A stretch of 64,000 bases of DNA from the NCBI GenBank assembly GCA_001600055.1, contig BCIV01000001.1, positions 1,047,774-1,111,773 on the forward strand, given 5' to 3'. A program made the position numbers and the translations under genes. A model generated the notes under the pieces. It was not told where the DNA came from and did no database searches. It worked only from the letters and a program-made list of their open reading frames with translations. The stretch is from Filobasidium wieringae. Its lineage: Eukaryota > Basidiomycota > Tremellomycetes > Filobasidiales > Filobasidiaceae. Positions 34,070 to 46,300 of this stretch are shown piece after piece. Each line of letters begins with the position of its first letter. Position 1 is the stretch's first letter.

Positions 34070-35098
34070 GATTGTAGGGAATTGTAGAAGTCGAGGAGGA
34101 GAGGTTGAGAAGAGGACAGGTCCAAGATTGGCGCTGAAGAGGTGCGCTGTTCTCTTCAAGCGGTGGCAGTACTTGTTGATGGATGTACTATTTCTAGGCC
34201 CCCTGTCTCGTTCTGCAAGGGATGACCACCTTGAGTGGTTGTGATGTCGAGGAGAGTGGTTTCTTTTGAGCTGGCAAGAGTACTGGATGTAGTACGAGCG
34301 ACTACTAGTACTCGTTGCAGGAGAATAAAGCTTCCTGTTGGCATTTCCTGGTGTCAGAGTCAAAGTCAAATGCTAATCCTGCTTCGCTATCACTCGCTCG
34401 CTCGCTCGCTCCATGGAAAGAATTAGAGTTCACATGTCGGATTTACGTAATCACGCGTGGCCTCCAGCTGCCCCTGCTCGCCAGCGCCGCCCAGCCGAAA
34501 TGAGAGACACGTTCGGTAGCAACACGCTTTGTTCAGGGACGGAAAACGTAACCAACCCATTCTCGACGTAGATCGCGGGATTCCAAACCACACAATCTCT
34601 TCTTCGTCACTGATCTTTGGCCATGCCATTCGTCTCAGGCACCTCTCACATGTCCACCTCGACACCCATTGCCAAACGAGATCCGAGATTCCAAAATTCC
34701 CAAGTCCCCAAGCCGCATTCCGCAATGGATATAGCGATCTACGGTCCCCTTGCGTCGTGAAACAGAGTTCTTCCGCTCTGCATCCCGACAAGAAACGGCA
34801 AATGGCTGGAGATGCTCGCAGAATAATCGTAAAATAAAGCGCGTAACGACAACTTTCTCCCTCACGCTCTCTCACACACCCTCTCGTTCGGCCTTCAAGA
34901 AGAACACTGATAACTACAACAAGATACACATCTCATGGGGAAAGAAGATGAATGGTAAAAATCAAAATCGCAAGAAATAGATGAAAAAGGATTCGAAACC
35001 CTTGTGGATGCTTCCGGTCGTTTCCCTCCCCAATACCTCCGAACCTCCCGTTCCGAGGAAAGCTGACTCTGCTCCTCTATCCGCCACCTCTCATTCTC
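34070..35098. other. Intergenic region upstream of the CAP10-type gene
   Basis: About 1 kb between two minus-strand genes: the CAP10 promoter and leader and the Clr2 3' UTR. A CGCT tetranucleotide run occurs at 34390-34410. Open frames on both strands lack protein pattern. Confidence 0.5.
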
Positions 35099-37637
35099 TC
35101 AATTGCTACCGCCATTTGTCTCAACTCCCGCAACGGGAGCGACAGCGGCGGAAGGATCATCGATCATCTCGAAACACTCTGATAGCCAGCGGGAGGCAAC
35201 GTCGTGCGATGCGCAGACGGCTTCGTATCGGGTATCTGCGAAGGACGGGATTTAGAATCTCGGGTGGATTAGATAAGATCACTCTTGACTCACTTTTCCA
35301 TGTTTCAGCTGCAGTACGTGTTTCACCACAAGGGGCCAGTCCGAGCAAACTGTTCACCCTGTCCTGAATATCAGGGCTGTTTTCCCCGACGGCTCTCACA
35401 TGTTGCGAATCGTGCAATCTCGGGAACGTTCGACCGGCGATATCTTAAGATGCCGTCTCCTAGATCAGTAAACCGTCTGTATCCCGAAACAAACATGCTC
35501 ATAAGACTCACCAAACAAATCACAACTAACTTCCACATCAGCCGGGTGTAGTCGACGGAAGACGAACCCCTCTGGTGCATCTGGTAACTTGACGATTCCT
35601 GCTTCCTGATCGTCCTCTCCAGCCTCCGGAACCTTCTCCTCCAACGCAGAAGGATCGTTCTTCTCTACCCATTTGCGTTCTGCTACCTCGAATGCTTCAC
35701 CGAAAAGAAGCGTGGCGTATGTGGTCCTGTCTTTGCTCACTTCTTGTTGTTCTCTTATACAGATTCCACTGATCGCCAAGAAAGAGAGCGATAAGACGGG
35801 GAAAGAGTCAGCTCGAGGGATTCTGTACTCGTTCACATGACGGATCCGAACTGACCTGACGAGCAGGAACACGCCGCGATCATGCGCTCCAGGAGAAGGT
35901 TCCTTCAATCCATCGATCAATAACTTTTGTCTCTCCCTCGTGAGCCTGACAAGATCATCCTTCCAAATCCTCTCAGGTCCCCAGAAAAGGCCCTGTATTC
36001 ATAACATCACAATCATCGAGATAAGTCATTTCACAAAGTGTCAAGTTGAAAAAAGGCAGTACTTGCCTGGAAATAAGTCCTCTTTGCGTCCGTGCTTCCG
36101 ACGAAACCATCCGACTTTGAAGGATCACCATATGCATCCGTATTCGTCCAATAAGTCTCCTGTACCTCTGCGAATTTCAACCCATGTGCGAAAGCGACGA
36201 CGGCTCGTTCCCAATTCTCCGGCAACCTCGCTTCCTCTAGAGTGATATCTCTACGCCATTTCTTGCGCCATTCCTTGACCAAATCTTCTTCGGGAGAGAC
36301 TAGATCGGTGGAATTGTTCTTCCACATCTCGATACGATGTTGCTTGGCGATTTGGGAGATGTCAGGAAGAGGGAATTTAAGCATTCGGAAGGGGAACAAT
36401 TCCGTCTCGTCCACCACGATCGGGTCCTTTGCCCCTCGAGAAACCAGACGTCCACAAAATCGGATCTCGTACTTTTGGTATTGCGAGTTGGAAGGCTTCG
36501 AGTCTGTTTGCGAACGTTCCAGTTCAGAAGACGTTTGAGGTTGTACGATGATGGCAGGCCAATATGCGATATGATCCACATTGTCAGGCAGTCTCCCTCC
36601 TTGAGGTCGAGTAATAGTTTCAATCTTGGCCCAAACCAGCTCTCCCTTTCCTGTCGAACGTAAGCGAGCAGATAGCTTTAGTATCGCCCCCTGCTGACCA
36701 GGGCTTGAGAGAACTCACGAAACCATCTCCCCGACAAAAGATCACTTTTCCTGATGACTGCCGTATTCTGTATCTCTTGGTTATAACTAGCTAACTTATC
36801 ACTCGCGGAAGGTTTGATTCGTTTAGCTGTAGCGGTTCCGTTGGCAGGAGCCGCCTTTCGCTTCGAGAGATCTGACGTAGTTGGTGCAGCATAGTTCTGG
36901 GTGTATTTGCAAGTACACTGGAGGTTTCCAATTCGTAGTCAGATTGAGGTCGGGGTCTGTGCATGCGAGAGCCCTTACCTGTCCTTTGTGCTTGCTCAAA
37001 TCGGTACCCGATTTATCCAACCATGCTATCGGGGGGACATATAGCATCAGACTTCATTGTGTTTTCAACAAGGTTTTGATCTTGAAACCAAGTCTCACAA
37101 GCATGACCAAAAAACTCGGCAGGGCTTCTGAATTTGGTGACATTTGTCGAACCCTATAACAACAAGAGTTTGGTCGAGATGTTCGACTAGCGAGATCAAT
37201 CAAACCTACAAAGAGATATATATCTGTTCGATCGGTTCCATTCGCTTGTAGTTTGTGATGCAGGAACAAAGCATAACCTTCCGGAAGATCATCTAACGTA
37301 TAATTGGCCGCTGTGAACGGAAGGAAGCGAGATGGTTTGTCAGCTCGGGCAGATTGTCCCATAGGTGATTGCAAAGACACCAACCATCAGATTTTCCTTG
37401 TTCTTGTGCCAGATGTTGTCCTATTTTATCACAGAATAGGGTGTACTTGATGTGTGTTCTGTATTCAAGGCGGACGGGTTGTGAGATGAGTTCAGTACCT
37501 AGCGGGAATCATCCTTCCTACCTGTCGACCTTCTCGTGATAATTGTGGTTCTGGTTGATGTTCTGAGCTCTGGGTTTCCAGCCTTCAGGCCAGTTAGAAG
37601 GGTCACCATCGGACTGAGCAATTGAGATTTTAGGCAT
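35099..37637 (-). CDS. Cryptic loci regulator 2 (Clr2)-like transcriptional silencing factor
   Basis: The spliced protein, about 650 residues, starts MPKISIAQSDGDPSNWPEGW. It contains LPEGYALFLHHKLQANGTDR with TDIYLFGS, then KFRSPAEFFGHACWL and KINTCKCKY, matching the N-terminal Clr2 domain. The middle has SGRWFRKGELVWAKIET, YWPAIIVQ and YEIRFCGRLVSRGAKDPIVV, and the C-terminal domain includes DIAGRTFPRL, NSLLGLAPCGETRTAAETWK and TRYEAVCASHDVASRWLSEC. In fission yeast Clr2 is part of SHREC, the Snf2/HDAC repressor complex that silences heterochromatin. A VKRIKPSASDK-like basic stretch near residue 170 may be a nuclear signal. About ten exons. It is divergent from SWD2 with only 523 bp between starts. 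Confidence 0.7.
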
Positions 37638-38160
37638 GCTTGCTACTAGTTTGAGAGAGGGAACAGAAAGCAAGAGGGAGGTGGCCGAGGTGGTTCGTTC
37701 GGTTGATGAATGGTTGATGAATATGGATATGGTCAATATTCTCAAGTCGCGTTGGCTTCTCGCTCCTGACAATTTAGCGCGTCAACCAGCTAACCAAGAA
37801 ATTCCGTAGTTTCGCGTTATTTTACCACGAATTTCGCTTGCCCAATACGGATCAGAGGATACAGGCCAGTCGAGAGGAGTCTTTGTAGCTTTGCAAGTCC
37901 ACAGTGCTCTTTGACCTGAAAGATCATGGTTTGTGGGGTATCAGAGCGGAGCGCAGATGCCTCTTCGACTATTACCCGGATGATAATATCATTATACTGC
38001 CGGTTAAGCTCACGTGACCATATCACTTCGAAGCTGGTCTTGTAGGACTCATCATATCCATCTCCTGGGTTCTGGATTCTATAACTCAGCGCACGACTAA
38101 AAGCTATTGGTCAACAGTTACAGCACTGAATCTGTTGTCCAAGAAAGCTACTTCATCAAG
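37638..38160. promoter_or_regulatory. Divergent Clr2 / SWD2 promoter region
   Basis: This stretch of 523 bp lies between two divergent start codons. The Clr2 side reads as a pyrimidine-rich leader. No specific factor site could be named. Confidence 0.45.
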
Positions 38161-39801
38161 ATGGCCACTAACCGGCCTTCAAACAACGCAAACGGAGCAG
38201 GGCAACCAGTCAAACAAGTACTCACTAAAGAGCTCTTCGTGCGTCGTGCTCCTGCTAAATCACTTCCAGTCCCAAAGAATCTCACCTAGAATCTCGCAGT
38301 CCGATTTCGTACCTTCCCGTGTGTTTAGGGATGCTGTCAAGAGTGACGCAGAACCTGTCAGCGGAGGGCCGCCTCAGATTACATCGATAGCTTTCGAAGA
38401 TTCGGGCAAAACCTGTATCACCGCTGGAGAGGATGATATCTTTTCTTACTGGGATGTCTTGAAAGGAAGGTAAGCTCAGTTTACAGACATCTAAATGTTA
38501 TGGCATGAAATCTCATCTTTGCCCTGATCTCTGATCTTAGACGGACTGCAATTTTTGGTTCTCACAAATACGGAGTGGATCATATCACCCCAACTCACGA
38601 ACAAGGTATCATCCTACATTCATCGACAAAAGGAAATGACGATGTTCGACTTCATTCCGCACCGACCAATTGCTATTTAAAATATTTCAAGGGTCATACA
38701 GACAAGTAAGTGCATGGAATCTGCTCGCAGAACAGCAGCTTACCAACTTTCGATCAGGGTATCCTCTATAAGTATGAACCCGGTAAGTAAGACCTTCTTG
38801 ACAGGGTCTCACGATGGAACCGTCTTGCTATGGGATCTAAGAACAGATACAGCCAAGGTCAGTACATCCGTGGCGCCTCACTAGGACTCGCTTTATAGTT
38901 GCACTAAACATCCTGCTACCCGCGATATCAGGGCCGGCTGAACCAGATGGAAGGACCGACATTGACTGCTTGGGAACCAACAGGCGCCGTGTGGGCTGTA
39001 GCTATGCCTGACAAACACTACATATGTCTTTATGCTGCAGATTGCTTCGATGCTGTAAGTTTCCTTTCCAGTTATGAATCTCGCTGTCCGAATTGCGAGG
39101 ACTGAGCATTTGTCCCAACAAAGACCCCTTTCGTTCATGCAACGATCGATGATCCAGAACTCGATAGATTTAGCTCGCCTCGAAGAAACCCCTACATTAC
39201 GTCCATAACCTTCTCTAATGATGGTCAATATCTCCTCGTCGGAACTTCTGGGCAGGTTCACTACGTGTTGGAGACCTTTGATTTGAAAGTTCTCGTCAGG
39301 TTGGAAGGGCATACAGGATTGGAGAAGGACGTGGATGTGAAAGCGAGGAAAGGTTTGAGTGGGGCCGAAGTCTGTTTCACACCAGATTCAAGATATATTA
39401 TGGCTGGTAAGCGTCGCAGGACAGTGCCTGGTGGACTGACATGATTGACATGCTTCATCCTTGTAGGCTCGCTTGACGGTCAAATATGCGTATGGGATAT
39501 CAGCCCTCCAGAGGGTATGACTGTACTTCCCACTCCTGGTGAGAATGGAGGACCTTTGAAACCGCCAACTTTGTCTGCGTCGTTCGTACTGAATGCCGAG
39601 AAATTGGGAGGAACTGCGAGAGTGGTCGCATTCAGTCCAAAATATATGGTCTTTGCTTCAGGAGGAATTGATGTAGTGAGTATCCGGCTGAGCAGGGTAC
39701 AGCTTTGATTAGTTGACGACCGAATATGATTTTAGTCGTTATGGTTGCCACAGAAGCGAGGGGAAGGTGATGGAGATGATATGGACATAGCGGACGAATG
39801 A
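38161..39801 (+). CDS. SWD2: SWD2/WDR82-type WD40 protein (COMPASS and 3'-end processing)
   Basis: Exon 1 encodes MATNRPSNNANGAGQPVKQ. The next begins SDFVPSRVFRDAV after an intron ending CTCGCAG. A seven-blade WD40 propeller follows: ITSIAFEDSGKTCITAGEDD, VDHITPTHEQGIILHSSTKG, SSISMNPVSKTFLTGSHDGT with VLLWDLR, ITSITFSNDGQYLLVGTSGQ and DSRYIMAGSLDGQICVWDIS. The sequence 'HTDKVSSISMNP....F.SGS.D.TV.LWDLR' is characteristic of SWD2/WDR82. The protein is shared by the Set1 H3K4 methyltransferase complex and, in yeast, the cleavage and polyadenylation factor. About eight exons. The last ends DDMDIADE-TGA, an acidic tail. Histone H3 and Clr2 are in the same window. Confidence 0.87.
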
Positions 39802-40223
39802 TATTCGGACGAGAACTCAACGAAACGGGTCTCGGATTTGGACATATTGTAGCACCAGGTTGTATCTTATGCATAGGACCGAACGGCAGGAGTAGATGCG
39901 GCGTTATTGCAAAGCTTGATCGATTTGGAATTGGCGTCGACGATTATTATGCGATTATAACTTATAACACGTTACATTTATACGACCGTAGCCGTATCGC
40001 GTGATTCCGATGCCAGGCTAGAAGGCTAGACTTCTTAAGTAGTAGTTGCTATCCCACAACTACAAGTCAGATCTACTAGACTGACAGCTCCAGACATTCT
40101 CGTTGTGCACTTTGCATGATACGTATTGTCTGACAAGAGTTAGCTCTCCTCCTGGAATCTACTCATAACCACCAAATCAGTTATCAAATTGATAGACTAT
40201 TCCCAGAACGACATCTGTCCATT
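39802..40223. other. Intergenic region between SWD2 and the membrane protein gene
   Basis: About 420 bp: the SWD2 3' UTR and the promoter of the next gene. Nothing else is seen. Confidence 0.5.
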
Positions 40224-41517
40224 ATGACTGATGGAGACAACCTGCTAGGTCTGGTAGGAACCGGGTCCTCTAGTAAATCGAGAAGTAGTAAAAGACCCAG
40301 AGCTCATACGACATCTGCCGCAGTCAAGCGTACCAGAGCGTCATCTGATGCCTCAATTGCGAATGGGGATGACGAGCCTCATTGGGCGAGGCCTAATTCC
40401 TTAGGAAGGATGTCATCTGATTTTGCTCATACGAGGAACAACCTCCTCTCGGCCGACGAGAGAACACCCCTTCTGGGTGTTCAGGCCCTCGAACGTAATC
40501 CAGGAGGTCGATCACCTGGAGCTCGTTCGACTCGATCAGTCTCTATCACAGGACCTAATCATACTCCCTATGATGCAGAAGCGCTTACTACTCCTCGCGG
40601 TCCACGACCCTCTTCTTGGCGTAACATGTTGCGAGCTCCTTCGCAGTACGGTACACCCACTTTGCGAGTCATAGACACGCCAGATGGAGAGGCTATAGTG
40701 GTGACGAGGCCTAAGAAGAAGCGACATCCCGTTGTGAGGTACATGTCACCGTTATGGAGCGGGACACATTGGCTGGCGTTGGTCCACTTGATTCTGATCA
40801 ACCTTCCAATGGTTAGTTTCTTCTTCCATTTGCTAACATCGATTTTTCACTCATATCGATCCTCAGATGTTGGTCTTGTGGCCGATATTGATAGCAGGAA
40901 CACTCGTCGGAACTGTTCTCTTAATCACTTTACCATTAGGAGCCTTGGTTTGGTTCCTCGTTCTCATCTTAGCTCGTTCTTTTTGTCGGTTGGAGGTACG
41001 GCTCGTCGCTGCGACATACTATCTCACCGTGAAGCTAATCAATACTTTTTCTATCCAGCTTACAATGCAGCTCTATTTCCACTCTCCCCTCCGCAGTAAC
41101 ATCCCTCGTCCCGTCTATTTTTCCATTTTCAAGAGGGTCAAGATCATACAAGGACCTAACGGAGTTCCACGACCTGTGGTCGAGGTTCATGAAGTTCGAA
41201 ATGAGGAGATCACGACGCCAGTCTGGGAACGGAACTTCCTCAAGAATAGTTGGGCGATGTTCACTGGTAAGTTCGGTTGTACGTATCAAAGTAGTCTAAA
41301 GTCGCTGATTTCTCATGGTTCGGTAGATCCAATGTCATATCAATGTCTTTACCACATCCTGGTCACCAAGGCGTTCGTGACAGTGCTATCCTCCTTGATC
41401 ATCATTGTCCTTTTCCCCGTCTCTCTTGGCACTATCATCCTTCTACCGGCAGCATTAGAGCTGATTAGACGATTTGGAAGATGGCAAGCGGGATTGTCAG
41501 TAGAATCGCTTCAATAA
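40224..41517 (+). CDS. Unknown multi-pass membrane protein with dileucine signal
   Basis: Four exons give about 360 residues. The first 170 residues are basic, Ser-rich and disordered, with RSSKRPRAHTTS and an acidic dileucine-like SADERTPLLGVQ. The membrane part has four helices: HWLALVHLILINLPMMLVLW, LVGTVLLITLPLGALVWFLV and two in YHILVTKAFVTVLSSLIIIV / LFPVSLGTIILLPAALEL. A loop between them carries YFHSPLRSNIPRPVYFSIFK and a short PRPVVEVHEV strand. I do not recognise the family. The layout and dileucine suggest an endosomal or vacuolar membrane protein, which is inference only. Introns end in clean CCAG and GGTAG acceptors. Confidence 0.7.
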
Positions 41518-42004
41518 AAGGCTTAGGTTGGAGCCATCTATCTGTTTTGGGCCATCATTCTGTGTTTACGTCTCTCGGACATCTTCCATTTGTATATCTC
41601 ATATGACATGCCTACCTCGAGGTTCGAGCAGATGTCTTTCGCTTCTGCATCCCGGTTTGCGAACCACATGAGAATTGTGCATGCGATAGATGATATGTCA
41701 GAATTACACAAACGTACGGCCCATGGGCAATACTAGTTAACCCTATATGGAGATGGGAAGTGGGCTATGACTGTCGCAATGTCCGTTAAAAAAAAATAGC
41801 TGCGGTTTCTATGCCAGCATTTTCAGAAATCTAGCACGGCCATACAAGAATTAAACTGCAAAAAATTGGCCAAAAATGGCTTAGATCAACTGAAACAGCT
41901 GCGTGCAACCTTACGTCATCAGGTAGAACCGGCCCAAATCTCAAAGACAAAGGTCGTGGAACCGCTACCATGACCTCAGGCAAGGCGAACCATTCTCTTC
42001 AGCC
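41518..42004. other. Intergenic region before LDAH
   Basis: About 490 bp; one A9 run near 41789. 3' UTR and promoter sequence without other visible features. Confidence 0.5.
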
Positions 42005-43222
42005 ATGAATAGATGTTCGTTTCTTCAACAGAGGTCCGCTCCTCCTGCTGGATTCATTAGAAGCGTTTTCGCTCACCAGGTGCCTGGGCCAGGCCAAGCC
42101 GAAGTCCACTACTTTCCGCCAAGGAGCGGGAAAGACCCAAGTGATGTTGTAGTATTCTTCCCAGGTCAGAAGCACCTTGTTTGAATATGTCGTCAATAAG
42201 AAATATCTGCTCACTCAAGCGGTCAATTTTCAGGAAATCCTGGCCTAGTGGATTATTACACACCATTCTTTCTGAAAGTACTGTCGCATATCTCCCCCCA
42301 TTTTGCGTTGGTTGCACATTCGCATATCGGACATTCACCTTCACTTTCTCACCCAACGATTCCCTTGACCCTCAATGAACAAATTGAAACCAAGGTCGAA
42401 TTCGTGAGATGTCTTCGTCGAGGTCTGGCAGATTTCAGGACAGAACAAGGGGCGGGGCACGGGGAGATCAGGATCGGATTAATGGGACATTCTGTTGGTT
42501 CAGAAATGGTAGTCCAGACAATTAGGAGACTGGAAACCGGGACTTGGAGCGACGAAGACCTATCTGGATCATTGCGAGACACTTTCAAAATCAACTCCGC
42601 ATTCCTCTTGTTTCCTACCATCTCACATATCGCTGCGACGCCGAATGGTCGACGACTTCAACCCATATTCAATCCCCCTCTGATACAACTTCTTCCTCTC
42701 CTTACTTACTTCCTGAAACCATTCTTATGGCTCCTCTCTGCATTTGCAGCGGTTTTGCCCAGCTCATCCTCTTCATCGATCTACTTTCCCAACGCCACAA
42801 CTTTGAGCTTCCTTTCGTCACCAAACACGGTCAAGCACGTTCTCAACTTGGCTAAATCCGAGATGCTTACCATACGAGAGCCAGATCTCGGATGGTACGC
42901 AGATACATCTGATCGGCTATGGACATATTGGGGTAAAGAGGATGGATGGGTAGGGAGGCAGGGAACTGAAATCAAACAAGTCATGAGGTCGCATGAGATG
43001 AGCGATGGGGGCGAGAGAGTTGAGCAAGAAGATACCGGATCGAGGAGTAGGGTTGTGGATTGTGCGGATAACATTCCGCATGCATTCTGTCTAGGTCAGT
43101 TTAAGTTTGGCATGCCAATTTGACTACCAGCGAAGCTCACCTACTACTGCGAAACAGCCCATAGCGACATTATCGCAGAAAAAGTATCGCTCTGGATTAA
43201 AGAGGCGTTCCCCTCACCATGA
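42005..43222 (+). CDS. Lipid droplet-associated serine hydrolase (LDAH family)
   Basis: Three exons give about 360 residues with an alpha/beta-hydrolase fold. The conserved blocks of the LDAH (C2orf43) family are in order: VVVFFPGNPGLVDYYTPFF, HIGHS, LNEQIETKVEFVRCLRRG, the nucleophile elbow MGHSVGSEM, FLLFPTISHIAATPNGRRL, YFLKPFLWLL and the C-terminal His in DNIPHAFCLAHSDIIAEKV. Family members sit on lipid droplets and affect sterol ester and triacylglycerol turnover, though enzyme activity is debated. The first intron starts with the less usual GTCAGA but restores FFPGNPG exactly. The last intron splits HAFCL from AHSD. It ends EAFPSP-TGA and faces YAK1. Confidence 0.87.
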
Positions 43223-43362
43223 GTAGAGATGCCCTTGACGCATATATAGCCGTGTAGCATAGACGGATGGATTTGTATTACATAAGTCGTTATCGCTAGT
43301 ATCTGAAAGCATGCATGGGCTACCGCTCTGGAACGTCTAATCGTATTGTAAATCTTGCAATT

Positions 43363-46300
43363 CTAAGCCCCGTAAGGATCTCCGTTCGCACCCGCACTCC
43401 GTTTGCGAGATCCTCCTGGCTGTCGAGGGCTATAAGGTGAAGCTGGATAATTCGGTCCACTGTATTGTGGAGAATTAGGTACACTGGCGAATGGGTTGGC
43501 TTGATGTACTGAACCGGATTTGTTGTGATATCCTGCACTGTGGGGTTGCAAAGGCGTGTACATCATCGACATCGAATCGCCTCGAGGGTCGTAAGAGTCA
43601 AATGCAGAAGCAGCTGCAGGTGGGAATGCAGGTAGATACGCGTTACTCGAGGAGGCGCCTGAACCTCCATATGCCCGAGGTGATGACATTGATGCAGCTG
43701 CCGAACTGGGCGGTTCAAGCATTCCAAAATCAGTAGACAAGCCGGATCGATGTTGCGAAGGCCGGCCAGAGCTCTCCAGCACTGGTGGTGGAGGCTGCAT
43801 ACGATAAGCATGCATACCGTTGCCACCATATTGGTTCGACCAGGCCTGACCCATCATCTCGGCTTGCTCCTGGAGGAAGTCCAATTGAGGGTTACCAGGC
43901 GCAATCGAAGCCCTCTTGGCATGACCTAGATGAGCCGTGTTCCTTCGCTCCCATTCGCGAATGGCATCGTCACGGTTGAGTACTGGCGTCAGCGCAGATC
44001 GGTTGCCTGCAGGATCTGCAGTACCTAGATGCGTCAGTCTAGCAAGAGCAGGAGGGATAACGTCCATCCTGTTGATCGTATTGGCACGGCTACGGGTAGT
44101 TGTAGGGTAATACGAGCTGGGCGGAGGATTCGCAACGCTCATGCCCAAGTGGGCATCGGCTGGGTTGGGTCGTGATAGATAGTTGCCTGCAGACATGGAA
44201 GCGGTCATACCATGCCCGTTTGAAGGTATACGAGGTTGAGCTTGATGAGCACGCATCTGATTTTGAATTGGCGATTGCTGTGTAAGAGATGGCAGCCGAG
44301 AGGTAGATTGCGATGGGGCGTGATAAGCCGATGGCTGGTTGCGAGGGGCCGTGAGTGCAGAGGCAATCGTATCGTATGTATGGTATGGCTGTCGGGTTGC
44401 TGCGGCTGCGGCTTGGGCTTGGGCTTGGGCTTGGGCTTGAGCCTGCGCTTGTGCCTGCTGTTGCGCAATGTACTGTTGCTGCTGGGCGCTTTGTCTAATC
44501 GTTCCATGCTGGAGGTTAGAATAGATAGCGGAGCTAAACGACGATGATGGACGTACTGATTATAAGCGTTCGTCTCAGCATTCGGTCTCGAAGCCCTTGA
44601 CCCCTCATTAGAGCCGAGTGAGCCATATTTCTTTTGCGATCGAGACTCGGAAGATGCCGTGTTTGACGCACTTCCGGACGCAGACGATCGAGAGTTGTTT
44701 GTCGAGCTGTTGCTAGACATTTGCGTTGGCTGAATGGGAAGACAGTCAGTTTTACATCGTTAATCAGTTCCGACCTAATACGTACCTCCCAATGCCCGTT
44801 GAATCTCTCTCCCGTAATGAAGGGATGGAGTTTCGCTTGTTGTGGAGACCAACGTTTTATCGGATCCATATTTAACAGACCCAGTACGAAATCGATAAAT
44901 ACCGTACGGATGTACATCTCTGCCACCGACATATCAGCCAAAAGACTGGTTGGGAACGGATCTGCGATGACTTACCTTTATCAACTTCCGCTTGCGTGGT
45001 GATTTTCTTTGGCAATGTATACGACTTGATGATATCTGGCAGCTTCGTTGCCTTGAAATATTGCTTGCTCGGTTGTTCATCGGTTTGATGTTCCCTGGCG
45101 TACTGATCCATAGGTTTCAGAGCATACTTCTTACGGCCCATTTCGTCTGTTCCAACGACATTGAAGAACTCGTTGACTTGCTTTCCAACCTCTAGTAAAT
45201 GCATCGGCGGTGTTCTACAATGAAGGAACAGATTAAGCACCATCGCCATCATACCTTCATCGAGAAACCGTTCTCACCCAAGCATTTCCGTGATCCTGGA
45301 CACCTGGTTGAATTCGCTTGTTCCCGGGAAGATGGGCAAACCCAAGAAGAGTTCTACCACGATACAACCGAGCGACCACATGTCGATCGCGCCAGAATAG
45401 GGAAGGCCGAGCAGTACTTCGGGAGATCTATAGAACCGGGACTGGATGTACGTGTATACAGTCTGTCGTTCATGACACGCCGAACCGAAATCGATAACCT
45501 TGATTTGTGGCGAGTTCAGGCTAAGAATGTGGTATGAGTTTTTGTTATAGAGAATGCAATCGAGCAGTGAACGCTCACCTTTTCAATAAGATATTTTCAG
45601 GCTTCAGGTCACAATGTATCAATCTAGCTTCCTTTAGGACTGATAGTGCGTCCAACAGCTGAGTAGTGAACATCTTGACGAGTTGCAAGCTCAGTCCTCG
45701 GAACTGGTTGTGCTTGATGAGTTCGTACAAGTTCGATGACAAGCATTCGAACACGATACACAGATGTTTGTGATGAATGAATTGATCCCGCATTCGTAAG
45801 ATATGATGCTCGTCTTTGGGATCGGCTTCGGTGTTGAGCTGTAGTAGAGAAATTCCAGGGGTATTTATTTAGTGATGGAAATGTGAGTGTCATAATGTCC
45901 GTTCCGCACATACCAATTGCAAGATGGCTACTTCCATCGTACTCTGATTGAAATAAGCAGGCTTGTTTTTCACCACCTTGACCGCGACGATCTCGTGCGT
46001 CCGTATATTCTGACATTTTGCGACCTGACCAAATGTTCCTTGACCTAGAACGTCAAGAATCAAGTATCTGCGTGGCACAGAGCGAATTAGCAAACCAGTC
46101 TCGAATCTCTCTTCGAACCCTCTTAGAACCCACTTGTCTCCAGTCCCGTTATCTGCCGTCAACACATCGTTCACATAGAGGATATAATCATAATCCGTAT
46201 TGTCCGATCCATTATTATGACAAGGTTGACTTGGCTTGGTCAGGACCCTTCTTGGATTATGAGTCGCTTCGTACCTGAACGAAGGGTCGCAGATACTATA

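Noticed and set aside
34070..34369. 100-residue upstream extension of the CAP10-type enzyme
   Set aside because: It reads as leader sequence and would put the signal anchor far inside the protein.
44205..44720. Lys-Pro repeat protein frame
   Set aside because: It is the wrong reading of the YAK1 (AQ)n exon; acceptor GATTAG gives the Ala-Gln frame that continues to the C-terminus.
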